64,000 bases of DNA from Parasphingopyxis marina. GTDB lineage: Bacteria; Pseudomonadota; Alphaproteobacteria; Sphingomonadales; Sphingomonadaceae. How positions within the stretch are numbered: the stretch's first letter is position 1; the number at the start of each line of letters is the position of its first letter. Positions 17,939-25,884 of the stretch are shown in pieces. The DNA lies in contig NZ_JACJVJ010000001.1 of the NCBI RefSeq assembly GCF_014237875.1, forward strand, positions 1-64,000, written 5' to 3'. The position numbers were made by a program, and so were the translations under genes. The notes under the pieces were generated by a model. That model saw only the letters and a program-made list of their open reading frames with translations. It made no database searches and had not been told where the DNA came from.

Positions 17939-18937
17939 ATGGCTGAGGTAGCGACCGTCGCCGCATCCCGAACCGGACTGCTTCCGGCTTCGCCGAAAAC
18001 GGCCGCTGCGCCCACCGATCGCGAGATCATGCAGGTTTTCCTCACGAAACCGGCCTTTCTGCTTGGCCGATTCGACCAGATTTGCACTGCCTTTTACGCC
18101 GAACTCTCATCGGGTGAAACGCTGGCCCAGGCAGAAATCCTGCTGCTGCTCGATTGGCTGGACGATTGCGACCAGATATCGCTGGCGCGCGCGGCCGGCA
18201 TCGACACGTCGACCATGGCGCTCATTATCGATAATCTCGAAACCGCCGGCCTTGCCGAACGTCGTCCCGATCCGGTCGACAGGCGCCGGGTGCGGCCGCG
18301 GCTTACAGGGGCCGGCGTCCACCGAATTGGGCAGGTCCGCGCTTCCTTCAGTGCATTGCAGAAAGGGCTCATTGCCCCGCTCGAAACACGCGAGGAGAAA
18401 GAACTTCAAGCGTTGCTCTGGCCGCTGGCAACCAGCACAGACGGCCCCGCGCCGGCATGGAGCGCCGACCCTGAGAATCCGCTGTCCGGCTCGCCGAGCT
18501 TTTTGGGCCGCCGGGCGCTGCAAATGGCGCAGGCGCTGTTTATTGCCAGCACGGCGGAGCTGAAGCTCACGCCGCGGCAGTTTTCGGCACTTTTCATCCT
18601 GGCCCTGCGACCCGCCACCAGCCAGGTCGAATTCGCCCGAATCTTCGGTCTCGATCCCTCGACCTGCGGGGTGATCCTGCGCAACCTGCTGGCGCGGCAG
18701 TTGATAACGGGCAGGCTTTCACGTCGCGACCGGCGCAAGCGGCTCTATTCGGCAACCGATGCGGGACGCGAAACGCTGGCATTGGCCCAGCCGCTAGTCG
18801 ATCAATCGGAGGCGCTCACGCTCGTCCCGTTCAGCACGGCTCGGGTCTCCCGACTTGTTGCGATCCTGAGAGAGGTTGTACTCGTGCACAGCGTGCATCT
18901 GCGCTTCCCCGGCAAACTGGGCTTTGACGAAGAATAA
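17939..18937 (+). CDS. Tandem two-domain MarR-type regulator, 332 aa
   Basis: Two consecutive MarR-like domains in one chain. Domain 1 (about residues 28-165) has AQAEILLLLDWLDD, then GIDTSTMALIIDNLETAGLAER and a DPVDRRRVRPRLT wing. Domain 2 (about 175-320) has TPRQFSALFILALRP, then GLDPSTCGVILRNLLARQLI and a SRRDRRKRLYSATDAG wing. Ordinary MarR proteins are about 150 residues and act as homodimers; this fusion is double length and could act as a built-in dimer. The ATG start at 17939 lacks a strong ribosome site. It sits between the SnoaL-DUF3237 operon and the ten-gene operon and is a candidate controller of both. Confidence 0.85.
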   Translation: MAEVATVAASRTGLLPASPKTAAAPTDREIMQVFLTKPAFLLGRFDQICTAFYAELSSGETLAQAEILLLLDWLDDCDQISLARAAGIDTSTMALIIDNLETAGLAERRPDPVDRRRVRPRLTGAGVHRIGQVRASFSALQKGLIAPLETREEKELQALLWPLATSTDGPAPAWSADPENPLSGSPSFLGRRALQMAQALFIASTAELKLTPRQFSALFILALRPATSQVEFARIFGLDPSTCGVILRNLLARQLITGRLSRRDRRKRLYSATDAGRETLALAQPLVDQSEALTLVPFSTARVSRLVAILREVVLVHSVHLRFPGKLGFDEE

Positions 18938-19027
18938 ACGCGAAGGGTTTCGCTGGTTGAAAGCCCGCCCCGAGGCGCGCTTGACAGGGCGCGGGCGCAA
19001 GATACAACGATGTCTGACTATTGAAGA

Positions 19028-19050
19028 ATCAGCGTATTTGAAACGCTGAT
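19028..19050. promoter_or_regulatory. Inverted repeat just upstream of the ten-gene operon
   Basis: ATCAGCGT (19028-19035) and ACGCTGAT (19043-19050) are perfect 8-bp arms around a 7-base spacer, ending 15 bases before the first start codon. It could be an operator or a leader hairpin. No T-run follows, so it is not a typical terminator for the regulator upstream. Confidence 0.5.
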
Positions 19051-19065
19051 CGCAGAGAGGATGAA

Positions 19066-20532
19066 ATGGCCGACATGGACCTCCGGACGCTTCCCGTGCG
19101 CAACCCGCGCACCGGCGCAGTTGATTTCGAACTGACGGTCGCGACGTCCGCAGAGGTTTCCGCCAAGGCCGCCCGATTACGCGCGAACCAAAAGGCCTGG
19201 GCGGCGATGCCGCTTGCGGCGCGGATCGGCGTGATGGCGCGCTGGCTCGGCGAAGTGCAGAAGCGCGCGAACGACATCGCCGAAGCCGATGCCGTCGATA
19301 CCGGGGGCTGCCACACCTCCTATCTCCAGGGTTTCATCACCATGGGTAATATCGGCGGCTGGATGGAGGACGCGCAGACGGGCCTCGACATGGCCGCGTA
19401 TAACGGCCCGTCCAAAGCGATGCCGGACGTCGAGGTTCGTACCCAGTTCGTGCCTTATCCGCTGGTAAGCGTGATCGGACCGTGGAACGCGCCTGCGATG
19501 CTGGTGCTGCTCGACGCGATTCCGGCGCTTTTCGCCGGCTGTGCAGTACTGATCAAACCTTCGGAAATCACCCCGCGCTGGGTGGAGCCGCTATTCGAGG
19601 CGGTTGCCGCCGTGCCGGAGCTGGCCGGCGTGTTCGACTATGTGCAAGGCGATGGATCGACCGGTCAGGCGATGATCGACGAGGCCGACCTCGTTTGCTT
19701 CACCGGCAGCGTCCCGACCGGACGCAAAATTGCGGTGCAATGCGCCGAGCGGCTAATCCCCTGCTATCTGGAGCTTGGCGGCAAGGATCCGGTGATCGTT
19801 GCCGAAACCGCCGATATCGAGCGCGCGACCACTGCCGTGCTGCGCGGCGCGGTCCACGCCAACGGCATGGTCTGCTTTTCGATCGAGCGCATCTATGTGC
19901 ATGAAAGCATCCACGACGCCTTTGTCGAGACGCTCGTCGAAAAGGCAAAAAAGGTCCGCCTGAACAGCGACGACCCGCGCGCCGGCCATTCCCACCCGTT
20001 CACCTTCGCGCCGCAGGCCGAGATTGTCGCAGGGCACGTCGCCGAAGCGAAGGAGAAGGGTGCGACCGTGCTCACCGGCGGCGAGATCGAGGAGATCGAT
20101 GGCGGACTCTATATGCGGCCGACCGTGCTGACCGGTGTCGATCACGAGATGGCGATCATGCGCGACGAAACCTTCGGCCCGTGCCTGCCCGTCATGAAAT
20201 ACAAGACGATTGAGGAGGCCATCGCGCTCGCCAATGACACGATCTTCGGGCTCACGGCCTCGGTGATCGCGGGCAGCGAGGAAGAGGCGCTCGAGATTGC
20301 GCGCCAAATCAATGCCGGCGCGCTATTCGTGCAGGATACCTTCCTCACCTTTGCCAAGAACCGCACGGTCGGCAGCACCGCGTTCGGCGCGTCGGGCGTC
20401 GGCGGTGGCTCACGGACCGGGCCCGAGGCGATCCTGCGCTATGTCCGCCGCAAGGCGATACTGGTCCAGCGTGGCGAGGTCGCCGATATCCAGAACGATC
20501 ATCATCTCGGAAAGCCGGGAGGGGAGGAATAA
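19066..20532 (+). CDS. NAD(P)-dependent aldehyde dehydrogenase, 488 aa
   Basis: ALDH superfamily. The oxyanion Asn is in VIGPWNAPAML (N141), NAD contacts are LIKPSEITP and CFTGSVPTGRKI, the general-base Glu is in LELGGKDP (E236), and the nucleophile is in ANGMVCFS (C270), where the usual GQ-C context reads GMVC. DETFGPCLPV is the common late motif. It oxidises aldehydes to acids. Length is normal. ATG 19066 follows AGAGAGGATGAA. It is the first gene of the operon and probably handles an aldehyde made by the oxygenase or a dehydrogenase encoded further down. A second, more typical ALDH is at 27912. Confidence 0.93.
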   Translation: MADMDLRTLPVRNPRTGAVDFELTVATSAEVSAKAARLRANQKAWAAMPLAARIGVMARWLGEVQKRANDIAEADAVDTGGCHTSYLQGFITMGNIGGWMEDAQTGLDMAAYNGPSKAMPDVEVRTQFVPYPLVSVIGPWNAPAMLVLLDAIPALFAGCAVLIKPSEITPRWVEPLFEAVAAVPELAGVFDYVQGDGSTGQAMIDEADLVCFTGSVPTGRKIAVQCAERLIPCYLELGGKDPVIVAETADIERATTAVLRGAVHANGMVCFSIERIYVHESIHDAFVETLVEKAKKVRLNSDDPRAGHSHPFTFAPQAEIVAGHVAEAKEKGATVLTGGEIEEIDGGLYMRPTVLTGVDHEMAIMRDETFGPCLPVMKYKTIEEAIALANDTIFGLTASVIAGSEEEALEIARQINAGALFVQDTFLTFAKNRTVGSTAFGASGVGGGSRTGPEAILRYVRRKAILVQRGEVADIQNDHHLGKPGGEE

Positions 20533-20536
20533 TATT

Positions 20537-21040
20537 ATGGCCGATTGGCAGATTACGCCGGAAGACCGGTGGGAAATACAGGATCTCTATGCGCGATACG
20601 CTTGGGGCATCGATCTCGCCGATACCGAGATGGCACTCTCCGCCTTTTCTAAGGAGGCGTTTTTCGATCATCTCTGGCAAGGCCGCGTCCATGGGCATGA
20701 GGCGATCCGCAAGAACCTGGAATCGCTTTGGTACGACCGGCAAAGCTGGTGGTACGGTCGCCAGCACATCATGAACACGCACCTGATGACGCCGCGCGAC
20801 GACGGCAAGATCGATTGCAAATGCTTCTTCCAGATCCTCCAGTTCAACGTCGAATATCGGAACAATTTCGTCTTCGGCATCGGCACGCGGCAGGATGTGA
20901 TCATCAAGGAAGACGGCAAGTGGCTGTTCGAGCAACTCCACGTCAACGCCTGGACCGACATGAGCGAAGTTCCCTGGCAGGGCGAGTTGACGATGAAGAG
21001 CAAGACCGGCGCTCCGGCGACCAAAGAGACCGCCCAGTGA
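20537..21040 (+). CDS. SnoaL_4-type (LinA-like) protein, 167 aa
   Basis: An NTF2-fold protein with LYARYAWGIDLADTEMAL (Asp about 26) and GRQHIMNTHLM (His about 77), the positions of the catalytic dyad in scytalone dehydratase/LinA-type proteins. The C-terminal KWLFEQLHVNAWTDM fits the final sheet strand. It begins 4 bases after the ALDH stop, with GGGAGG ten bases before the ATG, and overlaps the alcohol dehydrogenase gene as GTGA. A dehydratase, isomerase or cyclase role on a pathway intermediate is plausible. It resembles the protein at 5740 more than the shorter SnoaL copies. Confidence 0.82.
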   Translation: MADWQITPEDRWEIQDLYARYAWGIDLADTEMALSAFSKEAFFDHLWQGRVHGHEAIRKNLESLWYDRQSWWYGRQHIMNTHLMTPRDDGKIDCKCFFQILQFNVEYRNNFVFGIGTRQDVIIKEDGKWLFEQLHVNAWTDMSEVPWQGELTMKSKTGAPATKETAQ

Positions 21041-22143
21041 AAATCGAAGCTGCCGTCAGCCGACCGGGCACACCGGCGCCCGCGTTCGAGGAACTCGAGC
21101 TCGAAGCACCGCGCGCCGGCGAGATGCGCGTGCGTATCGTTGCCACCGGCATCTGCCATACCGATGTCCACGAACATCCCGGCCGCCATTCGCCCCAGCC
21201 GATCGTGCTTGGCCATGAAGGCGCGGGCGTGGTCGAGGAGGTCGGCGAAGGCGTGCGCGATTTTGCGGCCGGCGACCATGTCATCCTCAGCGGCGCCTCC
21301 TGCGGCGCCTGCCCCAGCTGCGCGAACAACCGGCCAACCTATTGCGACCAGGCGATGCCGCGCTGTTTCGGCGGCCAGCGCATGGACGGCAGCACCGCGC
21401 TGTGCGCCGGCGACGAAACCATCCATTCGCATTTCTTCGGCCAATCGAGCTTTGCAAGCCATGTCATCGCCACCGATCGCACGGCAGTAAAGGTCGACAA
21501 GGACCTTCCACTCGAAAAACTCGGCCCGCTCGGCTGCGGGGTGATCACCGGAGCGGGATCGGTCATCGAAGCGCTGAAGGTCGGCTATGGCGACACGATC
21601 GCGATTTTCGGCGTCGGCGGCGTGGGCCTGAGCGCGGTGATGGCGGCGAACCTTGTCGGTGCGCGGCGCATCGTGGCGGTCGATCTCGCCGAGGACCGGC
21701 TGGAATTGGCGCGAGAACTTGGCGCAACCGATACCATCCTGGCGAGCGAAGACGATATCGCCGGAAAGCTCCGCGCGATCACCGGGCGCGGCCTCGATTA
21801 TACGCTCAACACGACCAACGTTCCCGCGGTCCACACCACCGCGCTTGACTGCCTGGCGATGAACGGCACGGCCGCCTTCGTCGCCGCGCCGCTCGGCCAA
21901 TGGGCGCCGGCGATGTTTCCGATGCTGGCAGGCGGCAAGATGCTGCGCGGCATTCTCGGCGGCGACGCATCGCCCAGCCTCTTCCTGCCTAAGCTGATCG
22001 ACTATTGGCGGCAAGGCCGTTTCCCGTTCGACCGGCTTTTGACCTTCTACCCCTTTCACGACATCGCGCGCGCCTTCGAAGATATCGAAGCCGGCAAGGT
22101 GATCAAACCGGTGCTGATGATGGAGGCGAACGATGCTGCCTAA
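21037..22143 (+). CDS. Zinc-dependent alcohol dehydrogenase (MDR family), 368 aa
   Basis: Medium-chain dehydrogenase. The catalytic zinc ligands are C40 (TGICHTDVH) and H60-E61 (LGHEGAGVV). A structural zinc site has four Cys (C89, C92, C95, C103), and the NAD fold carries IFGVGGVGLSAVMAA. The length and the GVITGAGSV segment fit the class III/aryl-alcohol branch. It interconverts an alcohol and an aldehyde. The GTG start at 21037 overlaps the previous stop by 4 bases, and its end overlaps the next gene by 11 bases, so translation is coupled in the operon. Confidence 0.93.
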   Translation: MKIEAAVSRPGTPAPAFEELELEAPRAGEMRVRIVATGICHTDVHEHPGRHSPQPIVLGHEGAGVVEEVGEGVRDFAAGDHVILSGASCGACPSCANNRPTYCDQAMPRCFGGQRMDGSTALCAGDETIHSHFFGQSSFASHVIATDRTAVKVDKDLPLEKLGPLGCGVITGAGSVIEALKVGYGDTIAIFGVGGVGLSAVMAANLVGARRIVAVDLAEDRLELARELGATDTILASEDDIAGKLRAITGRGLDYTLNTTNVPAVHTTALDCLAMNGTAAFVAAPLGQWAPAMFPMLAGGKMLRGILGGDASPSLFLPKLIDYWRQGRFPFDRLLTFYPFHDIARAFEDIEAGKVIKPVLMMEANDAA

Positions 22144-23005
22144 AGCGATTCGCAATCAGATCGAGGCCCTCGGCCCCGATCTCAACCCCGACATGATGCA
22201 TGGCACGCAGGGGCTGATCGCCGGCCTTCATGGCGAACCCGACCCGGCGACCAAGATCGTCCGCGATCTCGCCTATGGCCCCGACGAGCGGCACAAGGTC
22301 GATATTTTCGCGAAAGACGGCGCTGCCGATGCCCCTGTCCTCGTCTTCGTCCATGGCGGGGGCTTCGTGATGGGCGACAAGCGCAGCGAAGGCACGCCCT
22401 TTTACGATAATATCGGCCAGTTCGCGGCGGCGAACGGCTGGATCGGCGCGACGATCACCTATCGGCTCGCCCCCGCCAATCCCTGGCCCGCCGGGCCCGA
22501 GGACCTGGCGACGCTCGTCGGATGGCTGCGCGCAAATATCGCCGATCATGGCGGTAATCCGGATAAAATTTTCCTAATGGGCCAGTCGGCCGGCGCGGTG
22601 CATGTCGCAAGCTACGCGGCGTTAAGCCGATTCCATGGGGCCGACGGCGCCGGAATCGCCGGCGCGTTGATGATCTCGTGCATCTACGATGTCGAGGCAG
22701 CGCACGCCAACCAGTTCCACATCGCCTATTATGGCGAGGACAAGGCGGCTTATGCCGAATGCTCGACAGTCGAAGGGCTGATCGAAGCCGATATCCCCTT
22801 CCTCGCTTCGGTCTCAGAATTCGATATCGAGGATTTCCAGAAACAGGCAGCCGATTTCGTCGGCCGCTATGGCAAAGCGCGCGGCGCCTATCCGCGCATG
22901 CTCTATCTGGAAGGCCATAACCATTTGTCCCCCGCGCTCGCGGTCGGTTCGTCCGCCGATTCGCTGGGCCCCGAAATTCGCGCCTTTGTTGAGGCGCATA
23001 GCTAG
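22133..23005 (+). CDS. Alpha/beta hydrolase, HSL/carboxylesterase type, 290 aa
   Basis: An esterase-lipase of the hormone-sensitive-lipase type. The oxyanion motif HGGGFVMGDKRSEG is followed by ITYRLAPANPWPAGPEDL, and the nucleophile elbow is GQSAGAVHVASYA. A His in GHNHLSPAL near the C-terminus completes the likely triad. No signal peptide is present, so it should act in the cytoplasm. It overlaps the alcohol dehydrogenase by 11 bases and is followed by the dioxygenase gene after 42 bases. An ester-bearing form of the substrate, or a side-chain ester intermediate, is implied. Confidence 0.9.
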   Translation: MLPKAIRNQIEALGPDLNPDMMHGTQGLIAGLHGEPDPATKIVRDLAYGPDERHKVDIFAKDGAADAPVLVFVHGGGFVMGDKRSEGTPFYDNIGQFAAANGWIGATITYRLAPANPWPAGPEDLATLVGWLRANIADHGGNPDKIFLMGQSAGAVHVASYAALSRFHGADGAGIAGALMISCIYDVEAAHANQFHIAYYGEDKAAYAECSTVEGLIEADIPFLASVSEFDIEDFQKQAADFVGRYGKARGAYPRMLYLEGHNHLSPALAVGSSADSLGPEIRAFVEAHS

Positions 23006-23047
23006 CGGCGCGCGGCAAGCCTGCCCCGAAAATCGAAGGAGAACCCC

Positions 23048-24502
23048 ATGGTTGAACCGGTCAAATTTCCCGAAGTCGAACTCTATGAAGGTTGGGGCGA
23101 ACCGATGCGTACCGAATGCACCATCCGGGGTCTCGAGCTGATTGAGGGCGAGATCCCGGCCGATCTGGAAGGCGCGCTCTACAAGGTAGGCGCCGATCGC
23201 CAATATCCATCGGGACGGACCGACGATATCTTTATCGACGGCGAGGGCATGATGCACATGTTCCGCTTCAAGGATCAGCAGGTCGACTATGTGAACCGCT
23301 GGGTGCAAACGACGCGCTACGAAATGCAGAAGGACGCGAAACGCAGCCTCTTCGGCCGCTACCGTAACCGTTACACCAACGATCCCAGTGTCGATCACAG
23401 CGTGTCCATGGGCACGGGCAACACGACCGCGATGTTCCATGCCGGCCATCTCTATGCGCTGAAGGAAGACGATCTCCCCTATGAGATCGACCCGGAAACG
23501 CTGGCGACGATCGGCAAGTCCGATATGGACGGCCAGATCGGATCGGTGAGCTTTACCGCGCATCCGAAGGTCGATCCGGTTACCGACGAACTGCTCGGCT
23601 TCTCCTATCAGGCAAAGGGCGACGCGACGAAGGACATCGCCTTTTACGTGTTCGGGCCGGACGGCAAGCTGGTTAACGAAATCTGGTTCGAGATGCCCTA
23701 TCCCGGCATGGTCCACGATTTCGCGATCACCGACGAATGGGTGATCTTCCCCTTCTTCCCGATGATGACCGATCTCGATCATGTAAAAGAAGGCGGCGCC
23801 TATTACGAATATCACCCCGACAAGCCGACCCATGTCGCCCTCGTGCCGCGCTACGGCAAGGCTGAGGATATTCGCTGGTTCAAAGGGCCCAACGCCACCG
23901 CCGGCCATATGATGAATGCGACCCGCGAGGGCAGCAAGGTGATGCTCGACCTGTGCTATTATGACGGCAATTGCTTCGATTTCTTTCCCACACCAAGCGG
24001 CGAAATCACGCCCGAAGTACCACCCTTCCTGACCCGGCTGACCTTCGATCTCGAGCGCAATGACGATAGTTATGAGATCGAGCGGCTGCTTAATGTGCCC
24101 TGCGAAATGCCTCGCACCGACGACCGCTATCAGGGCCGTCCCTATAAGCACGGCTATTGCATCGTACGCGGAATGGACGGATCGAGCGGCACGGGCCATA
24201 TCAATCTCGAAACCGGCGAGCTCCATGTCTGGAAGCCCGGCCCCGGCGATACCGTGCAGGAAGCGCAATTCGTGCCGCGTTCTCCGGATTCGGCTGAAGG
24301 CGATGGCTGGTTGCTTGTGCCGGTGTGCCGCGTTTCGCGAGTCCGCAGCGATCTGGCCGTTCTCGATGCGCAGAATGTCGAAGCGGGGCCGGTAGCACTG
24401 CTCAAACTGCCGGTCCGCGTCAGGGCGACCTTCCACGGCACCTGGGTGCCGGAAGAAGCGTTCACGACCGGCCGCTACAATTTCAAATTGCAGGCGGTAT
24501 AG
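23048..24502 (+). CDS. Carotenoid oxygenase family, lignostilbene-dioxygenase-like, 484 aa
   Basis: An iron(II) seven-bladed propeller dioxygenase. The four His ligands are visible: H172 (AHPKVDP), H223 (MVHDFAIT), H287 (AGHMMNA) and H463 (TFHGTW). From memory of the Novosphingobium stilbene dioxygenase NOV1, its phenol-binding Tyr101 and Lys134 correspond to Y105 (SLFGRYRN) and K139 (LYALKEDD), while NOV1 Phe59 is Ile63 here. This favours oxidative cleavage of a 4-hydroxystyryl-type C=C bond to two aldehydes over carotenoid cleavage. It is the central gene of the ten-gene operon and is flanked by alcohol and aldehyde dehydrogenases able to process such products. Confidence 0.93.
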   Translation: MVEPVKFPEVELYEGWGEPMRTECTIRGLELIEGEIPADLEGALYKVGADRQYPSGRTDDIFIDGEGMMHMFRFKDQQVDYVNRWVQTTRYEMQKDAKRSLFGRYRNRYTNDPSVDHSVSMGTGNTTAMFHAGHLYALKEDDLPYEIDPETLATIGKSDMDGQIGSVSFTAHPKVDPVTDELLGFSYQAKGDATKDIAFYVFGPDGKLVNEIWFEMPYPGMVHDFAITDEWVIFPFFPMMTDLDHVKEGGAYYEYHPDKPTHVALVPRYGKAEDIRWFKGPNATAGHMMNATREGSKVMLDLCYYDGNCFDFFPTPSGEITPEVPPFLTRLTFDLERNDDSYEIERLLNVPCEMPRTDDRYQGRPYKHGYCIVRGMDGSSGTGHINLETGELHVWKPGPGDTVQEAQFVPRSPDSAEGDGWLLVPVCRVSRVRSDLAVLDAQNVEAGPVALLKLPVRVRATFHGTWVPEEAFTTGRYNFKLQAV

Positions 24503-24507
24503 AGCCC

Positions 24508-25884
24508 TTGGCGACGGGCGCCGCGCCCTCTCCCGCCGATACGGCCCGAAGCGCAACCCCGCGCTTCGGGCCGCTCTATCGTGGGTGGCTATTGACGCTT
24601 GTCCTGCTGACGGCGGCTTTTGGCTATGTCGACCGGGTCATCGTCCAGACCTTGGCCCAACCGATCAAGGAAGATCTCGGGCTCTCCGACTTCCAGCTCG
24701 GAATGCTGAGCGGGCTCGGCTTCGCCATCCTCTATTCGGTACTCGGGCTGCCGATCGCGCGACTCGCCGAGCGGCACAGCCGAATCACGATCATTTCGGT
24801 TTCAGTGGCGCTCTTTTCGGGCTTTACCGCGCTGTGCGGCATGGCCGGCAATTTCACTCAGCTTTTTCTGTGCCGCATCGGCGTCGGTATCGGCGAGGCT
24901 GGAGTTCAGTCACCCAGCGTCTCGCTGCTCGGCGATCATTTCCCGGCCCATCAACGCGGCCGGGCGATGACCATCATGAAGCTGGGCGCGCCGGTTGGGT
25001 CCTTCTGCGGCGCCCTCGCCGCCGGCTGGCTCGCCCATCATTATGGCTGGCGGGTCGCGATTATGGCGATAGCCGGCCCGGGCCTCATCGTGGCGCTGCT
25101 GTTCCGGCTGACCTTGCGGGAACCGGAACGCGGCATGTGCGACGAAATCCCGCCTGCCAAAGGTGAGCGCCCGCCCTCCTTCAGCGCCGTGTTGAAAATG
25201 ATGTGGCTGCGCCCCGAATTCCGCCACATGATCATCGCGCTGGCGCTGGTGACGATGGGCCTGTTCGGCGGCGGCGCTTTCGTCACGCCCTTCTTCATGC
25301 GCGTTCACGATCTGCCACTCGACCAAGCAGCGGTTTATATCGCGATCCTCACCGGCGTCGCCGCGTCTGCCGGCTTCGTGTTCGGCGGCTTCACGATCGA
25401 TTTTATCGGTCGGCGGTCGCCTCGCTGGTACGGACTCTTGCCGGCGACCGGCGTAGCCATGGCGGTGCCCTTCTATCTGCTCGGCTATTGGGTTGGCGAT
25501 CCGCGTCTCGGTCTCTTTTTCCAGATATTCGGCGGCGCCAGCCTCTTCTTCCATCAGATTCCGACGCTTGTCGCCTTCCAGAATATGGTGACCGCCCGGA
25601 TGCGCGCGACAGCCGCTTTCGTCTTCTTCTTCGTCTCCTCGTTACTGGGAATCGGGCTGGGCCCGCCGCTGATGGGCTTTATCAGCGACCTGTACGCCAG
25701 CATGTTCTATGCTGGCGACTTCGCGGCGAGTTGCTCAGCCCAAGCCATGACGGCCGATTGCGCAAGCGCCTCGGCGCAGGGCGTGCGCTATGCCCTGATG
25801 ACCAGTATGGTGCTTTATCTCTGGGCCGCGACGCATTTCTTTCTCGCCTCGCGCCGGTTTACGACACAGAATGAGTTGGCATGA
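24508..25884 (+). CDS. MFS transporter, 458 aa
   Basis: A 12-helix major facilitator with the same layout as the carrier at 7375: VDRVIVQTLAQPIKEDLGLSD, GLPIARLAERHSR and RIGVGIGEAGVQSPS near helix 4. The family moves organic anions and similar solutes across the inner membrane. The probable start is TTG 24508, five bases after the dioxygenase stop, because no ATG fits before the first helix; GTG/ATG alternatives would cut into the protein. It overlaps the GMC dehydrogenase as ATGA, so it is translationally coupled. Confidence 0.9.
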   Translation: MATGAAPSPADTARSATPRFGPLYRGWLLTLVLLTAAFGYVDRVIVQTLAQPIKEDLGLSDFQLGMLSGLGFAILYSVLGLPIARLAERHSRITIISVSVALFSGFTALCGMAGNFTQLFLCRIGVGIGEAGVQSPSVSLLGDHFPAHQRGRAMTIMKLGAPVGSFCGALAAGWLAHHYGWRVAIMAIAGPGLIVALLFRLTLREPERGMCDEIPPAKGERPPSFSAVLKMMWLRPEFRHMIIALALVTMGLFGGGAFVTPFFMRVHDLPLDQAAVYIAILTGVAASAGFVFGGFTIDFIGRRSPRWYGLLPATGVAMAVPFYLLGYWVGDPRLGLFFQIFGGASLFFHQIPTLVAFQNMVTARMRATAAFVFFFVSSLLGIGLGPPLMGFISDLYASMFYAGDFAASCSAQAMTADCASASAQGVRYALMTSMVLYLWAATHFFLASRRFTTQNELA

